Below are positions 23,045-45,639 of a DNA stretch of 64,000 bases, piece by piece. This stretch comes from Siniperca chuatsi (taxonomy: Eukaryota > Chordata > Actinopteri > Centrarchiformes > Sinipercidae): the NCBI RefSeq assembly GCF_020085105.1, contig NC_058043.1, positions 19,197,667-19,261,666 of the forward strand, in the 5' to 3' direction. Every line of letters begins with the position of its first letter. The stretch's first letter is position 1. The position numbers and the translations under genes are program-made. A model generated the notes under the pieces. That model made no database searches. It saw only the letters and a list, made by a program, of their open reading frames with translations, and had not been told where the DNA came from.

Positions 23045-24470
23045 TGGCTTAAACACCTTGTTTTATACTGTATTAAAGGATGCCTATCGCTTTGTCACCC
23101 GTGCAGCTTTGGGATTCTCTGATCACTGTCTGGCTCATCTTCCAACATACAGGCAGAAACTAAAATCTGCTACACCTGTGGTCGGGACTGTGCGGAGATG
23201 GACCAACGAGGCAAAGCTGGAATTACAGGCCTGCTTTGACTGCACTGATTGGAGTGTTTGAGGCTGCAGCCACAGACCTGGATGAACTCTCTGTGACATT
23301 TTACATCAGTTTTTGTGAGGACATGTTTGCCGACTGAAACCTTCTGCACATACTACAACAATAAACCCTGGTTTATAGCAAAACTCAGGCAGCTGTGTCA
23401 GGCCAAGGAGGAGGCCTACAGAAGTCGGGATAGAATCCTGTATAACCAGACCAGAAACACAAGGAGATCAGGGTAGCCAAGAGAAGCCACACTAAGAAGT
23501 TGGAAAACAAGTTTTCATCCAACGACCCTGCGTCAGTGTGGAGAGGCCTGATGGAAATCACCATCATCCCGGACATCCTTCACATCAAACTCACCGAGCT
23601 CACTCTCCCAGACCCCACTGGAGGCAGCAGGTGAGGCTGGGGAACATCGCATCCAGCACCAAGACAATCAGCACTGGTTCCCCCCAGGGATGGGTGCTCT
23701 CCCCACTGCTCTTCTTCCTCTACACCAACAACTGCACCTCAAGAGACCTGTCTGTCAAACTCCTGAAGTTCGCAGACGACACAACCATCATCGTCCTCAT
23801 CCAGGAAGTTCAGCCTGCTGTGGAAGCTGCTGATCCAGTTCTCCTCTGCAACAATACAGTCTGTTCTCTGCACATCCATCACTGTCTGGTTTAGATCGGC
23901 CACCAAACAGGACAGAAACAGACTACAACGGACAGGCAGGACTGCAGAAAAGATCATCAGTGCCGATGTGCCCTCCATTCAGGACTTATACGTGTCCAGA
24001 GTCAGAAAATGGGCAGGAAACATCACTGCAGATCCATCACACCCTGGTCACCATCTGTTCCAACTTCTCCCCTCTGGTGGGCGCTACAGAGCACTGTACA
24101 CCAAAACAACCAGACATAAACAGTTTCTACCCACAGGCCATCACTCTGATGAACAGGTAACACCAGTCACATAGTGTCAGGAACAATCCCTGTGCAGTAA
24201 ATCTACACACACACTGTTCACACTGCACCATTGCACTAATTGTTTTCCTGTTTACAAATGCTACTGTTGTTTTTTGTACTTTATATATTTATATATTTAT
24301 TTTTGCACATAATAGCTTAATGTTTGCTTACCTTGTTGAGTTTGTTGTCCTTGTTTTTAGCCATATTTATGTCTACTTCTGTGTACGTACATAGAGAGCA
24401 ACGAAAAACCGGAGTCAAATTCCTTGTAAATGTACACGTAACTGGCCAATAAAGCTGATACTGATTGTAT
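23045..24470 (+). mobile_element. Decayed non-LTR retrotransposon (CR1/L2/Rex-like LINE)
   Basis: Fragments of one LINE ORF2 are readable in shifting frames. The end of the endonuclease and linker reads [15 protein letters not shown] and [15 protein letters not shown] (23058-23261), then KPWFIAKLRQLCQAKEEAYR. A reverse-transcriptase stretch has STGSPQGWVLSPLLF and the catalytic FADDT (23670-23800). A C-terminal block has HPGHHLFQLLPSGGRYRAL (from about 24035). The 3' end has 'ccaataaagctgatactgat'. The centre of the RT and the part between RT and C-terminus are deleted, and stops and frameshifts occur, so it is inactive. Confidence 0.85.
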
Positions 24471-24940
24471 TTTTAGAGTTAATGCAATGGGTTTTAAAGG
24501 GGTGTTATAGGTCCAAGGACTGCAGAAGTGCATGTAATCAGTGCTTTTGTGATGAGTGAAGGGGCGCGGCTTGTTTGGTACCTTTTTTAAACTTACTAAG
24601 CAAATGCCTAACACTGGTTTGCTGTTACCTCAGAGTTTGAACACACTTTGTTGAAACAGTACATTTATGTAGATTCCACAAGAGCTGTGCTCAGCAGTAG
24701 ATATTGATTTTCAATCAACGGAATTGTAGTCTGAAGCCATGACATTGATTCTGTGGTATACCTGTTGAAGATTTAATTGACGTGATTATTCAGTTATCAG
24801 TTAGTAGAAGCTTTTTTATTATTAATATTACTACAATTATTTTATCACAAAAATAGAGGGGGTGTGGCATGTTATTTTAAGGGGCCCTTAAACTGTAGCT
24901 GCACGCCTGCAAAAAATGCGAGCGATGCGATTGTGAAATC
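24471..24940. other. Spacer between LINE remnant and myl6 promoter
   Basis: AT-rich sequence with no recognisable gene or named repeat. Confidence 0.5.
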
Positions 24941-25086
24941 GAGGCATGTGATTGGCTGTTGCTACACAAGCTGCGGTGACATCATCAGTGATGCGCTGAA
25001 GCCAGAGCTAGCCGGTGGTGGCGTCCTCAGCGTAGTGAAGATACCAGACACCTCGCCCGTCTGTCATCCGACAACCAAACACAGAC
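24941..25086 (+). promoter_or_regulatory. myl6: Inferred myl6 promoter and 5' UTR
   Basis: ATTGG (inverted CCAAT box) at 24951-24955 and a CRE-like TGACATCA at 24977-24984 lie about 100-135 bp before the start codon in a CpG-containing stretch. No clear TATA box is seen. No perfect SRF CArG box is present in this interval. Confidence 0.45.
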
Positions 25087-28000
25087 ATGGTAAGTAAAGA
25101 TATCGTTTAATCTATCGAAATAGCTACTTTTGGTAGATTTGTAATAAATAGCAATGTCTTGTTCTTCATTGGAAGATTTATCAAACATCCAGCGCAGTTA
25201 ACGTTAAGCTAGCTGCGGATCTCCCCTGGCCTGTTTCACTAATTCTAGCTTTAACGTTAAGCCTTTAGCCACAATCCTTTTCGTAACTGTACGTTAGCGT
25301 TAATGGAGGATTAACTTGAAGCATTTGAAAATCACACTAATGCCAGGCTGTTATCTGTCTGCCGCATCTAACTGTTTTCCCCCTGTGCCTTTTTAACCCT
25401 GCCTCAAACCAGTCTGACTTCACAGAGGACCAGATCATGGGTGAGTTAACATCTGATTAGCAAAAAGGATTTCCCTCGTTTTAATGATTAAGGCATAACC
25501 AAATCATTGCCATAATATACCTGTTTGAAATAGCTTTATGAATTCGTTGCTCTGACCCTGTAGTTCGGCTGTTTTCTCTGCAAAGCACTGGATCCCTTCT
25601 GGTGACTCAACACGGTGATGACAGACTGAGCTAAACTAAACATTTTCTAACTGTGTGAGGTTCAGTGTTACTGTGTTCAATGCTGGTCACGACTTTCACT
25701 GGACAAATCTGAATTCATCACAAGTGCCACAGAATGCTGTACTAACCTGCAAAAAATGTAATTTAGTAAAACATGTTGGTGTTTTTGCATGCTGATGCCA
25801 AAATATACACTTTAAAATGTGTGACATGTCAGCAGTCATAATAAAGACAGGCTGTGTTTAGCAGAGCAGTGTATGGATCAGGGTGTTGGCCCAGACTTCA
25901 CTTCTCTGGTGTACTTAAAGGTGTGGCAGAGGACACTGAAACTACTTTTTGTGGCATTCACTAAAACAGCTGCAGATTGTTAGAAAAGGTAGTATACATT
26001 GATGCAGGACACCAGCTACTTTGTGCCATTATTTAACTTGATAGAAGTAACGAAAACACAGTATATTTCAGTTTTTCCTTTAAAGTGTTTCTGATCTGAT
26101 ACCAAGTCATACCATGGACAAAAAGACTTTTTAACTTTTTTATTATTAGAAGCTGCCAATGTACTATGAGGTAGGGAAGAGCCATTATGAGTCATCATTT
26201 ATGAGGAGAGTGCATCATCAATAGGCTGCAGTACCTTGAATAAGTACTGTGTTGATGTTGGATCATGTTCCCAGAACGTGACAAAATATGAGACGGATCC
26301 ATTTTTGGTATTGATTACAGTATCAATACAAGACTATTTATCTGCCCACCCCTACTTCCTGGGCAAGGTGGAGGTCATCCCAAGATCTGCTTCTGTTGGA
26401 AGAACATTTTTTCCTTTCATTGTGCTGTATATGATGGGCCTGTACATAATCATGCAGGTGCAGTCAGTGGCTCTCATGATGAAATGCAATTGCACAAAGC
26501 TAGGTTTGCATTATTGTCACAGCAGTATCAGCTGATAGGATTCCTGCCATGCTGAGACTTAACTGCATGTGTCTACTGTCAAAACAGCGTATGCAGTGGT
26601 GTCAGCTCTTCTTCTGCACAAACAACTTTGTTCAATAAAATTACACATGTAGTATCTGTAAGCCCTTTGGGGATTATGCACATGTGTTTTGCTTGTGCAC
26701 ATGTGCTTGTGAGTAACGTTTATTAATCTAATGTGCTGCACAGCTGAATCTGAGTTCTACCTCTCTGTCTGCATAATAGAGTTCAAGGAGGCCTTCCTTT
26801 TGTTTGACCGGACGGGTGAGGGGAAGATCACCTACAGCCAGTGTGGTGATGTTATGCGGGCCCTTGGACAGAACCCTGTCAATGCTGAGGTGCTCAAGGT
26901 CCTGGGAAACCCCAAGTTAGAAGGCAAGCCTCTGATTCACCAGTCACAACTAAAATAGACCAATTCAACCTACGATGTTATCATTGCCTTAGCTAACAGT
27001 TAGGTTGGGTGTTGTGTCTACAATCATAACCCCTCTGCTGGTTTTTGGCTTGTTATATCAGGGGGTACACATATGAGCATACAGAGCATTTCTTTTAGTA
27101 ATGATGACCCTGTTTTTAACTCCTCATTAACTTCCAAACTGTTCTTGAAGACGACTATTAACGCTCAGCTAATGGACTATGATGTGATATATATCATTGA
27201 TAAATTGGCATTCAGCCTAAAGCTCTGATATTGCTTTTGTACTTCCATGTTTTGCTTATGCTGGGAATGAAGAGAGCCACTGTAAATCCTGTGCAAGCTT
27301 CCTGACGTCCATACAAATCTGCCCCATTTCATTACTGTTCTGGAGGTGTTTACAATAAAAATACAACTTCACTTTTATGTTTCCATTTGTTATTAATTCG
27401 CCTGCAGAGATGAACCACAAGATGCTGGATTTTGAACAGTTCCTGCCCATGCTTCAGGCCATCGCTAAGAACAAGGACCAGGGCTCCTTTGAGGACATTG
27501 TAGAGGGTCTGCGTGTCTTTGACAAGGAGGGAAACGGTACAGTGATGGGAGCAGAGCTACGTCATGTTCTCACTACACTAGGTGAGTCCTCACACACCTG
27601 CAAAACACAAAGACGATTCGTCATTAATCCTTATCTAGTAATCACAGCTGACCCGTGTCTTCTCGTCATGCTTATCTTCAGTAAGTTGTCTGTACCAAGA
27701 ACAGTGTAAACAAGCATGCTGTCTTCTCTGTCAGTCCTTTTTTTCTTTATTGCGTAATTCATACATAATACGTAGTAACTCGTTTTTGTGTTCCAGGTGA
27801 AAAAATGACAGAGGAGGAGGTGGAGACTCTTTTAGCAGGACATGAAGACGCCAATGGCTGCATTAACTATGAAGGTAAAACTGCACAGTATGTGGAAAGA
27901 TGTACTCAGTTGCCTAAAAGCTAAACAACAAAACCAGACTGTATCAAGCGCTGTACTGTGCAACGTGCCAAATGAAATTATGTCACACTACTGTTGTGGA

Positions 28001-29485
28001 TGTACAAAACAACAAGAGTCACTGGCTGCGTTTCATTAGTTGTTCAACATGCCCTCGGTAACTTGCCCTCGGGGAATCCCCGCCACCGTCATAAGTGTCG
28101 TTCCATTTGTCTGATAGAAAATGCCTGTTTTGGAAGATATCATAAACCCGTAGCAATAGTAGTTATTATGATCATGATACAGATCACAAACAGAAATGTC
28201 TAAATCAGAAGCTGATGCAGCGAAGTAGAAAGTGCCTACATATTGCAATTACACAAAGAACCTTTGCCTCATTGAAATTAGTCTGCAGGTATTTTTGATT
28301 ATTTGTAAAAAGCAGTATAGCGCTGAGCCTACAACTGGCGGTCAATCTGTGATGTTTGGGCTGAAAGTGTACAAGGGTAGGTGCGTCCCATGCGTGCGTT
28401 TAAATCCCCTGCTCCTCTCCCGCCCACTTTCCCTCTGCTCTCCAAGTGGCCTCCATGCGACGTATGCTGTTACGTAATGCCAAGGGCTGAGGGTAAGTGA
28501 ATGAGGGTAAGTAGAACTACTAATGAAACGCAGTGTGACTTTGTGTCACACGCTCACTGACTCTGAGTTCCCGTCCCACAGCCTTTGTCCACCACATCGT
28601 GTAGGTTATGAGCCCTCCTCACTGCTGATCTCCTGACTCAACAGCTCAGAAACTCACCACTGCACAGGGGCCTCACTTTCATCTAGACAGTGAGCGAAGA
28701 AGGGAGATGGTTTGTACACGTCTTAACACGCAGTGGCAGTGCAGCGTAGCAGTTACGCTAATTTTCTTATAGTCAAAAGAAGGTTTAGTGCCATCAACAG
28801 CTGTGAGAGTCAGCTAGAGCCACTCACTGTGTCATGTAAAAAGTGACACCTTAACGAGTAAAAGAAAATACTTTTTTTTTTTTTAAATAAAGGCTTTGCA
28901 ATTCTAGCTTATTCTGTGGCCTCTGAGCATTGGTGGAGTTCTCTGATCTTTAATTTTCTCACTGTCGACCCTTTAACCTTTCTCTCATCTGGCTGTAGCC
29001 TGCATGTAGCATCATCGCATGTTTCTGGGCGGCTCCCGTGATCCTTCCAGAAAAGTGAAACAGTGAAAATACAATGAACTAAAATGCAGCAAACAAATTA
29101 TTTATTTTTAGATCTTAACCATGTTTTCTTCTGCTTTTTGTAATATTTAAAAACTGATGATGTCTTAAATGTCCTCCTTCAATTGCCCTACCAGGGACAC
29201 TGCTGCCAGCTGCACCCATGTGACCTCCAGTTCTTCCCCTCTTTTGTTCTTAGTTGCTTTTCATTTTTTAATAGTCAGGCCAAATGTTGAGTACTGCTGA
29301 TAATCCTAACCCATTCCAGGTTTTTGGTCCTCTTTGCTGTCTCAGCCGGCGAGGAGAGAGCTTGTATCTCCACTGACAGATGTTGCATGTTGCATGTTCA
29401 GTTCGTTCCTGCTTTTATCTGACTGATGTTGTGTTTCCCCTTCTCTCTCATGACAGAACTCGTCCGGATGGTGATGAGCGGTTGA
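25087..29485 (+). CDS. myl6: Myosin essential (alkali) light chain 6, with alternative C-terminal exons
   Basis: Exons: 25087-25089 (ATG only), 25413-25440, 26780-26923, 27408-27581, 27797-27874, then either 28582-28604 or 29457-29485. Using the distal exon gives 456 nt and 151 aa ending ELVRMVMSG, equal in length to human MYL6; using the proximal exon gives 149 aa ending AFVHHIV. The protein binds the IQ motif of non-muscle or smooth-muscle myosin II heavy chain and stabilises the lever arm. It is EF-hand in fold but not Ca-binding: loop residues are altered ([18 protein letters not shown]). Family markers are [14 protein letters not shown] and LGNPK. The intron after exon 3 appears to start with GC rather than GT (GAAG then gcaagc). 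The start codon standing alone in exon 1, with the next exon beginning SDFTEDQ, matches vertebrate MYL6 gene structure. Confidence 0.95.
26270..26365. repeat. Fragment of a dispersed fish repeat in myl6 intron 2
   Basis: The phrase 'gtatcaatacaagactattt' followed by 'atctgcccacccctac' resembles the end of a common hAT-like element; it gives a short spurious open frame. Boundaries uncertain. Confidence 0.35.
28026..28533. mobile_element. Foldback DNA element (MITE) in myl6 intron 5
   Basis: The left end CTGCGTTTCATTAGT (28026-28040) is exactly complementary to the right end ACTAATGAAACGCAG (28519-28533). The inverted similarity continues inward with mismatches for roughly 50 bp through 'ccctcggtaacttgccctc'. 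Length is 508 bp and there is no transposase frame. No obvious target-site duplication is visible, so age or class is uncertain. Confidence 0.8.
28582..28604 (+). CDS. myl6: myl6 proximal alternative terminal exon (AFV type, 23 nt)
   Basis: After an acceptor (cccacag) the bases complete the codon left by exon 5 and encode AFVHHIV then TAG. The human counterpart ends AFVRHILSG; here the stop comes two residues earlier. The base after the stop begins 'gttatg', a weak donor, so the exon may be a 23-nt cassette spliced on to 29457 or a terminal exon with its own 3' end. As I recall the human annotation, the AFV form is the non-muscle type and the ELV form the smooth-muscle type. Confidence 0.8.
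29457..29485 (+). CDS. myl6: myl6 distal terminal exon (ELV type)
   Basis: After the acceptor (atgacag) the reading frame from exon 5 continues as ELVRMVMSG then TGA, near-identical to the human ELVRMVLNG ending. An AATAAA signal at 29828-29833 closes the transcript. Confidence 0.9.
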
Positions 29486-29850
29486 GGATTTCAGAAAAAA
29501 CACTTTCAGCTTTAATTTTATTCCTAAATATTTTTGTATTGTTTTCTCATCTTGCCCTTCCATCCATGCCATCCTACCTCCAACAAGTCTGTGTTATCTT
29601 TTCTTTTTTCTTTTTTTTAGACATCTTTATTTTATTTTAAAAGTGCCTTTTCTGTCTAATGTGAAGAAATCCTTTCATCTCATTTCCAAACTTCATTCAG
29701 CCTCGCAGGAACAATTGGCATTGACATTCCCCTGTTCCATCTTTGTCAGTCTTGTTGTTAACGTTTTTGTTTTTTTTCTTTGTTTGGATGGATATGATAA
29801 TGTTACATGTTACAAATAACAGTATTGAATAAAAATGGTTTCCAAAGTGT
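29486..29850 (+). other. myl6: myl6 3' UTR and polyadenylation signal
   Basis: T-rich 3' UTR of about 340 nt with AATAAA at 29828-29833, followed by the T/GT-rich sequence 'tttccaaagtgtctttc' expected downstream of a cleavage site. Confidence 0.75.
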
Positions 29851-29879
29851 CTTTCAGCCTGTCAGTCTTCTGCTTAAAT

Positions 29880-30110
29880 CAGATATCTCTTTATAGGTTA
29901 TAGATATTATTATATCAATAGTATATCTGAAAAATATTAGGAAAATATTACAATTATATAAATACATAAGTAATGTAAGTAGAATATTGGAAAAATATTA
30001 GTAACCTGTCAGAAAAATATCATCAGTGACATTTTTTTTTAAATGTCTGGAAAATATTAGTAAAACATATCTGTATCAGTAAAATATCTGAAAAATGTTG
30101 ATTGCAATGT
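29880..30110. repeat. Degenerate AT-rich tandem repeat
   Basis: Units of the type (t)ctggaaaatattagtaa recur with variation ('tctgaaaaatattagg', 'ttggaaaaatattagtaa', 'tctggaaaatattagtaa', 'tctgaaaaatgttg'). It sits between the 3' ends of myl6 and smarcc2. Confidence 0.6.
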
Positions 30111-30410
30111 GTAAATATCAATCACATTTTAATTGTAATAATCATGAACATGTGAAATTCAATGTGCTTTATATCAAAGGAAAATTGTGTCAATATGAGA
30201 AAATAAAACAGCAGACTTAACACATTCAACAAAAATTGAAATGATAAATTATATAAAGAACACAATTGGTAAAAGTGACGTCATACCCAGCAAATGAAGT
30301 GTAAAGGCATTCTTTAAATACAATGACAATTAAATCTGTGATAAATAGCAGATTAACAGCTAGTAAGATCATTGGGATGACTGAAGTAAAACAACTGACA
30401 AAACAATCTG

Positions 30411-30577
30411 AACTCAAGGTCCACTTACTCGCTCATTCTGGAGCTTTCGACCATATCACATGGTTCTCATCAGCAGCTGGAAATTGCTCAGTTGCCACTG
30501 AGTTGATGTTGATGATTGAGTTGTTGATGTTCAGACTTATAGGTGCTCGATTCTGAGCACCTATAGGACCTTGAGTG
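30411..30577. mobile_element. Small terminal-inverted-repeat element between myl6 and smarcc2
   Basis: ACTCAAGGTCC (30411-30421) is mirrored by GGACCTTGAGT (30567-30577). Near the right end a second hairpin, CTATAGGTGCTC-like, pairs across about 30537-30565. The interior has 'gagctttcgaccatatcaca' and 'ggttctcatcagcagctgg', which I recall as a multi-copy fish sequence. No coding content. Confidence 0.6.
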
Positions 30578-30845
30578 CGGATTGTTTTGTCAACTGCTTT
30601 TTCCAAAGTCATGAATAAACTGTCAAGGTCAATTAAAAAAGAAACATTTTAAATGTTAAATCTGCAACAACTGCAGGTAGAGTACATTAGTAGTGTGATA
30701 AATCTTTAAAGCTCTGTTCTTCAGCATCCTGACAAACCAGTAAACTAATAATTTGTAGATTTACCATCTTGGTTCTTATTTGTGTTCCCAAGCTGTGAAG
30801 TGCCTGACAAAAAAACAAAACCACACAATGACTCCTCTTCACATC

Positions 30846-32810
30846 TTTATTTTTCCCCCAACATTTTGTAATTGAAACCTGAACCTTTTGCCTTTTTTTT
30901 AATACAAACTGCCAGAGTAAGCACTAATGTGATGATTTACTGAGGAAAAATTGATTTCTACTGTATAATAATAATCAATGCAATTGCTGCTACCTTCAGC
31001 ATAGTGAAAAACATACAGAAACTGAACAGACACTTAATCCATATCACAAAATCCACACAATGTAGTAATAACACAGATAAAAGAAGTCCATTTATGCTCA
31101 CAACTGTGGTGAGGTCTGCAATACTGGCTTGACGGACATCAACTGTAAAGTTTCACCATCTGACTGGATTATATTTCATGACACTGACGTGACGTGCCGT
31201 GTGCAGAACAAAGCATGTTTTTTTTTTAATTCTTCAAACTTTGTGACACACAGCAAATGGCACTGAAAATAAAACTGAACGGTAACATGATTTTCTTAAT
31301 GGCATGCGTTCCCATACACACATGCTCACAGTCACATCACAGATCTGACAGACCTGCCCGAATCATTCACAACAGTGGAGAGGGTAAATATAGGCTACAA
31401 AGGTAATAATATACAGTTACAATGTTGACGTATCAAAGAAAGTAGATGGAAAAAAACAGACAGTAAAAAATATAAAAATTGATAGGATAAAAAGTGAGGA
31501 TATTGTTGCAGATATTAAGGACACAATTCTCCATTGTCAGCTGTTTAAGGTGCGAGCTCCCTTGTTTTTGACAGCTTTAACATTTCTTCCACGTGTAACT
31601 TGAAATGCACGTTAGATAAACATGATTATGAAAAACATTTTGGTTTAGCAATTAACACAAAGTCAAACTATGAATATAACACATATGTGGTCGCTGGCAG
31701 AATTATTATTCCCAGACCTTCTTTTTCAGTCATTCCTTCTGAACTGAGTTCATACAGATTTGCAAAACATGAAGCTCCTCACTGACATGTTTTACTCTTA
31801 AGTGCTGTAGAAAGGAGGGACATTATTAAGATATATTTAAAGAGAAGTATTTTCAGGATGATAATCTCATGCTGTCAGTACTTTCAAATATTATCATTAC
31901 AGGACAACAAATGTGTGTTTGTAACAGAAAATCCAGTTTACAGTACATTTTATCAAACTGCATCCAAACCAGCTTATTGTAATTTCCAACTGGCTTTTGA
32001 TTTGAACATTTTCATTCATTACAGACATTTTCCCTGGAGGGAGACGTTGGTTTTAGACATGTGACCTTCAGGCCAGACCCTGTAGTGCGACCATTTTTCC
32101 ATGTAATACAAGTAATACATAAAGGAAAAAGTAACATTTCCAATCAAGTTTTCAAAACCTTCAGTATGAAAAAGTATTATAGTAAGACAACAAAAGGATG
32201 ATATAAGTGCTAAAGTTCAATTTCATGGATGCTTCAAGTCTTTCAATGAGACCTAGGGAAACATGTTAAAAGTGCATTTTTTCTTACATATATTTTAATT
32301 AGTACCTACAGTACGAGGGGGGATTATGAAGGATGAGACCTCACAAGTAAACTGTTGCAGAAAATAAATGCAACAATTTCCTAAACACTGAAAACACAAG
32401 ATGAGTCTTTTCTCGTCTTTTCTTTGAGTGCCAGCATGTTGGTAAGACCCTCTCAGTTTACCAGATCCCCGGTGTTAAGCCTAAAATTACAAAGTGAGAT
32501 GTCGCTGTCCAATCGACCACACAGGAGGAACGGCTTCTGTTTGAAAGTACATTTTCTTCATATGCAGATTCAATTTGAAAGGGACTTCTTTTTCAACAGA
32601 TAGTCAAAGTAGAGGTGGTTTGATTTAGACGTTATAATTTTTTTCTTGGCCACATCAATTGTCCTGTTGTTGAAAAGAAAAACAAAACAAAAATCTGGAA
32701 ATGTAAAATATGTTCTCTTCCTTCGGTTTATGACTTCTTCATTTCAGATGATACAGGCAGGATTCAAAGTGGTCAGAGTCATTCGGATTCTCTGGCAATT
32801 TATTTTTCTC
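30846..32810 (-). other. smarcc2: Inferred smarcc2 3' UTR
   Basis: About 1.97 kb of AT-rich, repeat-free sequence after the smarcc2 stop codon, ending at a minus-strand AATAAA at 30846-30851. No other gene is readable. The gene is tail to tail with myl6, with about 1 kb between the two polyadenylation signals. Confidence 0.6.
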
Positions 32811-43009
<10,199 letters not shown>

Positions 43010-43024
<15 letters not shown>

Positions 43025-43180
43025 CTTTGCCTGCAGACAACTAGTCGACGTCGGCTGCCGCCCAGCGGCCGCAGTCTGGTACTACAACTGCTGGACAACT
43101 CCGGGGCTGTGGTAACAATCAATGTGCAGCAGGTGGCGCAGTTGTCTAGAGAATGAGTTTTAAAACGCGTCTTCATAATG
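43010..43180 (-). promoter_or_regulatory. smarcc2: smarcc2 start region: YY1-like motif over the ATG, CTCF-like motif upstream
   Basis: On the minus strand the start codon lies inside AAAGATGGCGG, a typical YY1 core that often overlaps the initiation site of TATA-less housekeeping genes. The 150 bp upstream is rich in CpG. At 43126-43139 the plus strand reads GCAGCAGGTGGCGC, one mismatch from the CTCF consensus. Transcription start is inferred to be just upstream of 43024. Confidence 0.5.
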
Positions 43181-43192
43181 TGAGCGATTTGA

Positions 43193-43640
43193 AATGGTGG
43201 AAGAAGTATTCAGATGATTTACTCAAAGCCTCATTGTAAAAATACTTAATTACAATTAGTAAAGGTCCTGCATTCAAAAATTTCAAGAAAACAACAAAAT
43301 GTACTTAAAATATTAGGAGTAAAAGTACTCATCATGCAGAATGGCTCCTGTCAGTGTCATATTATTATATTAGTTGATCATCATTATTGCAATACTTGAA
43401 TGTTGTGGTTGGTCAAGGTGGAGCTAATTTTAACTGCTTTATGTACTGCTAGGCAGTATAATATATAGCAATACATCCTATTGGATAAAAGTTATTATGT
43501 GTTTTATATCTTCAATCTTTAATTCAAAAGGCAACTAGTAACTATAGATGTCAGATAAATGTAGTGGAGGAGAAAGTAGCCTAAAATGGAAATATTCAAG
43601 TAAAGTGCAAATACCTCAAAACTGTACAGAACTAGAGAAA
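43193..43640. repeat. Dispersed repeat family A copy upstream of smarcc2
   Basis: Starts 'aatggtggaagaagtattca', contains 'acttaattacaattagtaaa', 'ggtcctgcattcaaaaattt' and 'gttgtggttggtcaaggtgg', and ends near 'gtaaagtgcaaatacctcaa'. Same orientation as the copies at 1.6, 9.3 and 16.1 kb. Confidence 0.7.
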
Positions 43641-45013
<1,373 letters not shown>

Positions 45014-45639
45014 ATGACCCAGGCTAATTTGTGAAAGTCCAGAGACAACATTGAAGAGAGTAGTGCTCCTTGAACTAGTATTCCTCAGACTGCCTGTGTG
45101 TTTGTATTTGCTCATGAGTGTGTGTGTGTGAGTGTGTGTGTGTGGTGCACCCGTCTGTGCTGAAGGAGAGAGAGTGAAGCCTATTGATTATTTTAATCCT
45201 CCTATTTGTGAGTCTGTGATCCTCTCGGCTCAGCCTTCCACAGGGGGATTGCTAATGGGGCTGAACGCTACCCTCCTCAGCCGGTCTCTCCCTGTCCAAT
45301 TAACTTAACGCTGGAATCTGCAAGAAGGGAGCACTGGGACTCGGGGGGTGCTGAGATACAACCCCACCAACACCCACAAGTCCAACATCTCCCAAACCTC
45401 TCGTATGCACCACATTTGGCAAGAAACTCCTCATCCAGAATAGTATTACCTTTCGCCTTTAATTAAAAATCCATCTCCTTGTTTTATACTGGTGAGGTGA
45501 GAACTCCCCTCAGCCAGTGTTTCATTTCCACAGGGTGGCTTTGCAGAGCGTAGAAGCAGCATCAGGTGCTGCTTCTATAATGGGAAAGCTACCTTCAAAC
45601 AGGTTGCTGTAGTTGTAAATCTGCCTGATCTCAGACATT

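Noticed and set aside
24035-24175. Two overlapping frames as independent small proteins
   Set aside because: They are the frameshifted C-terminal block of the LINE remnant.
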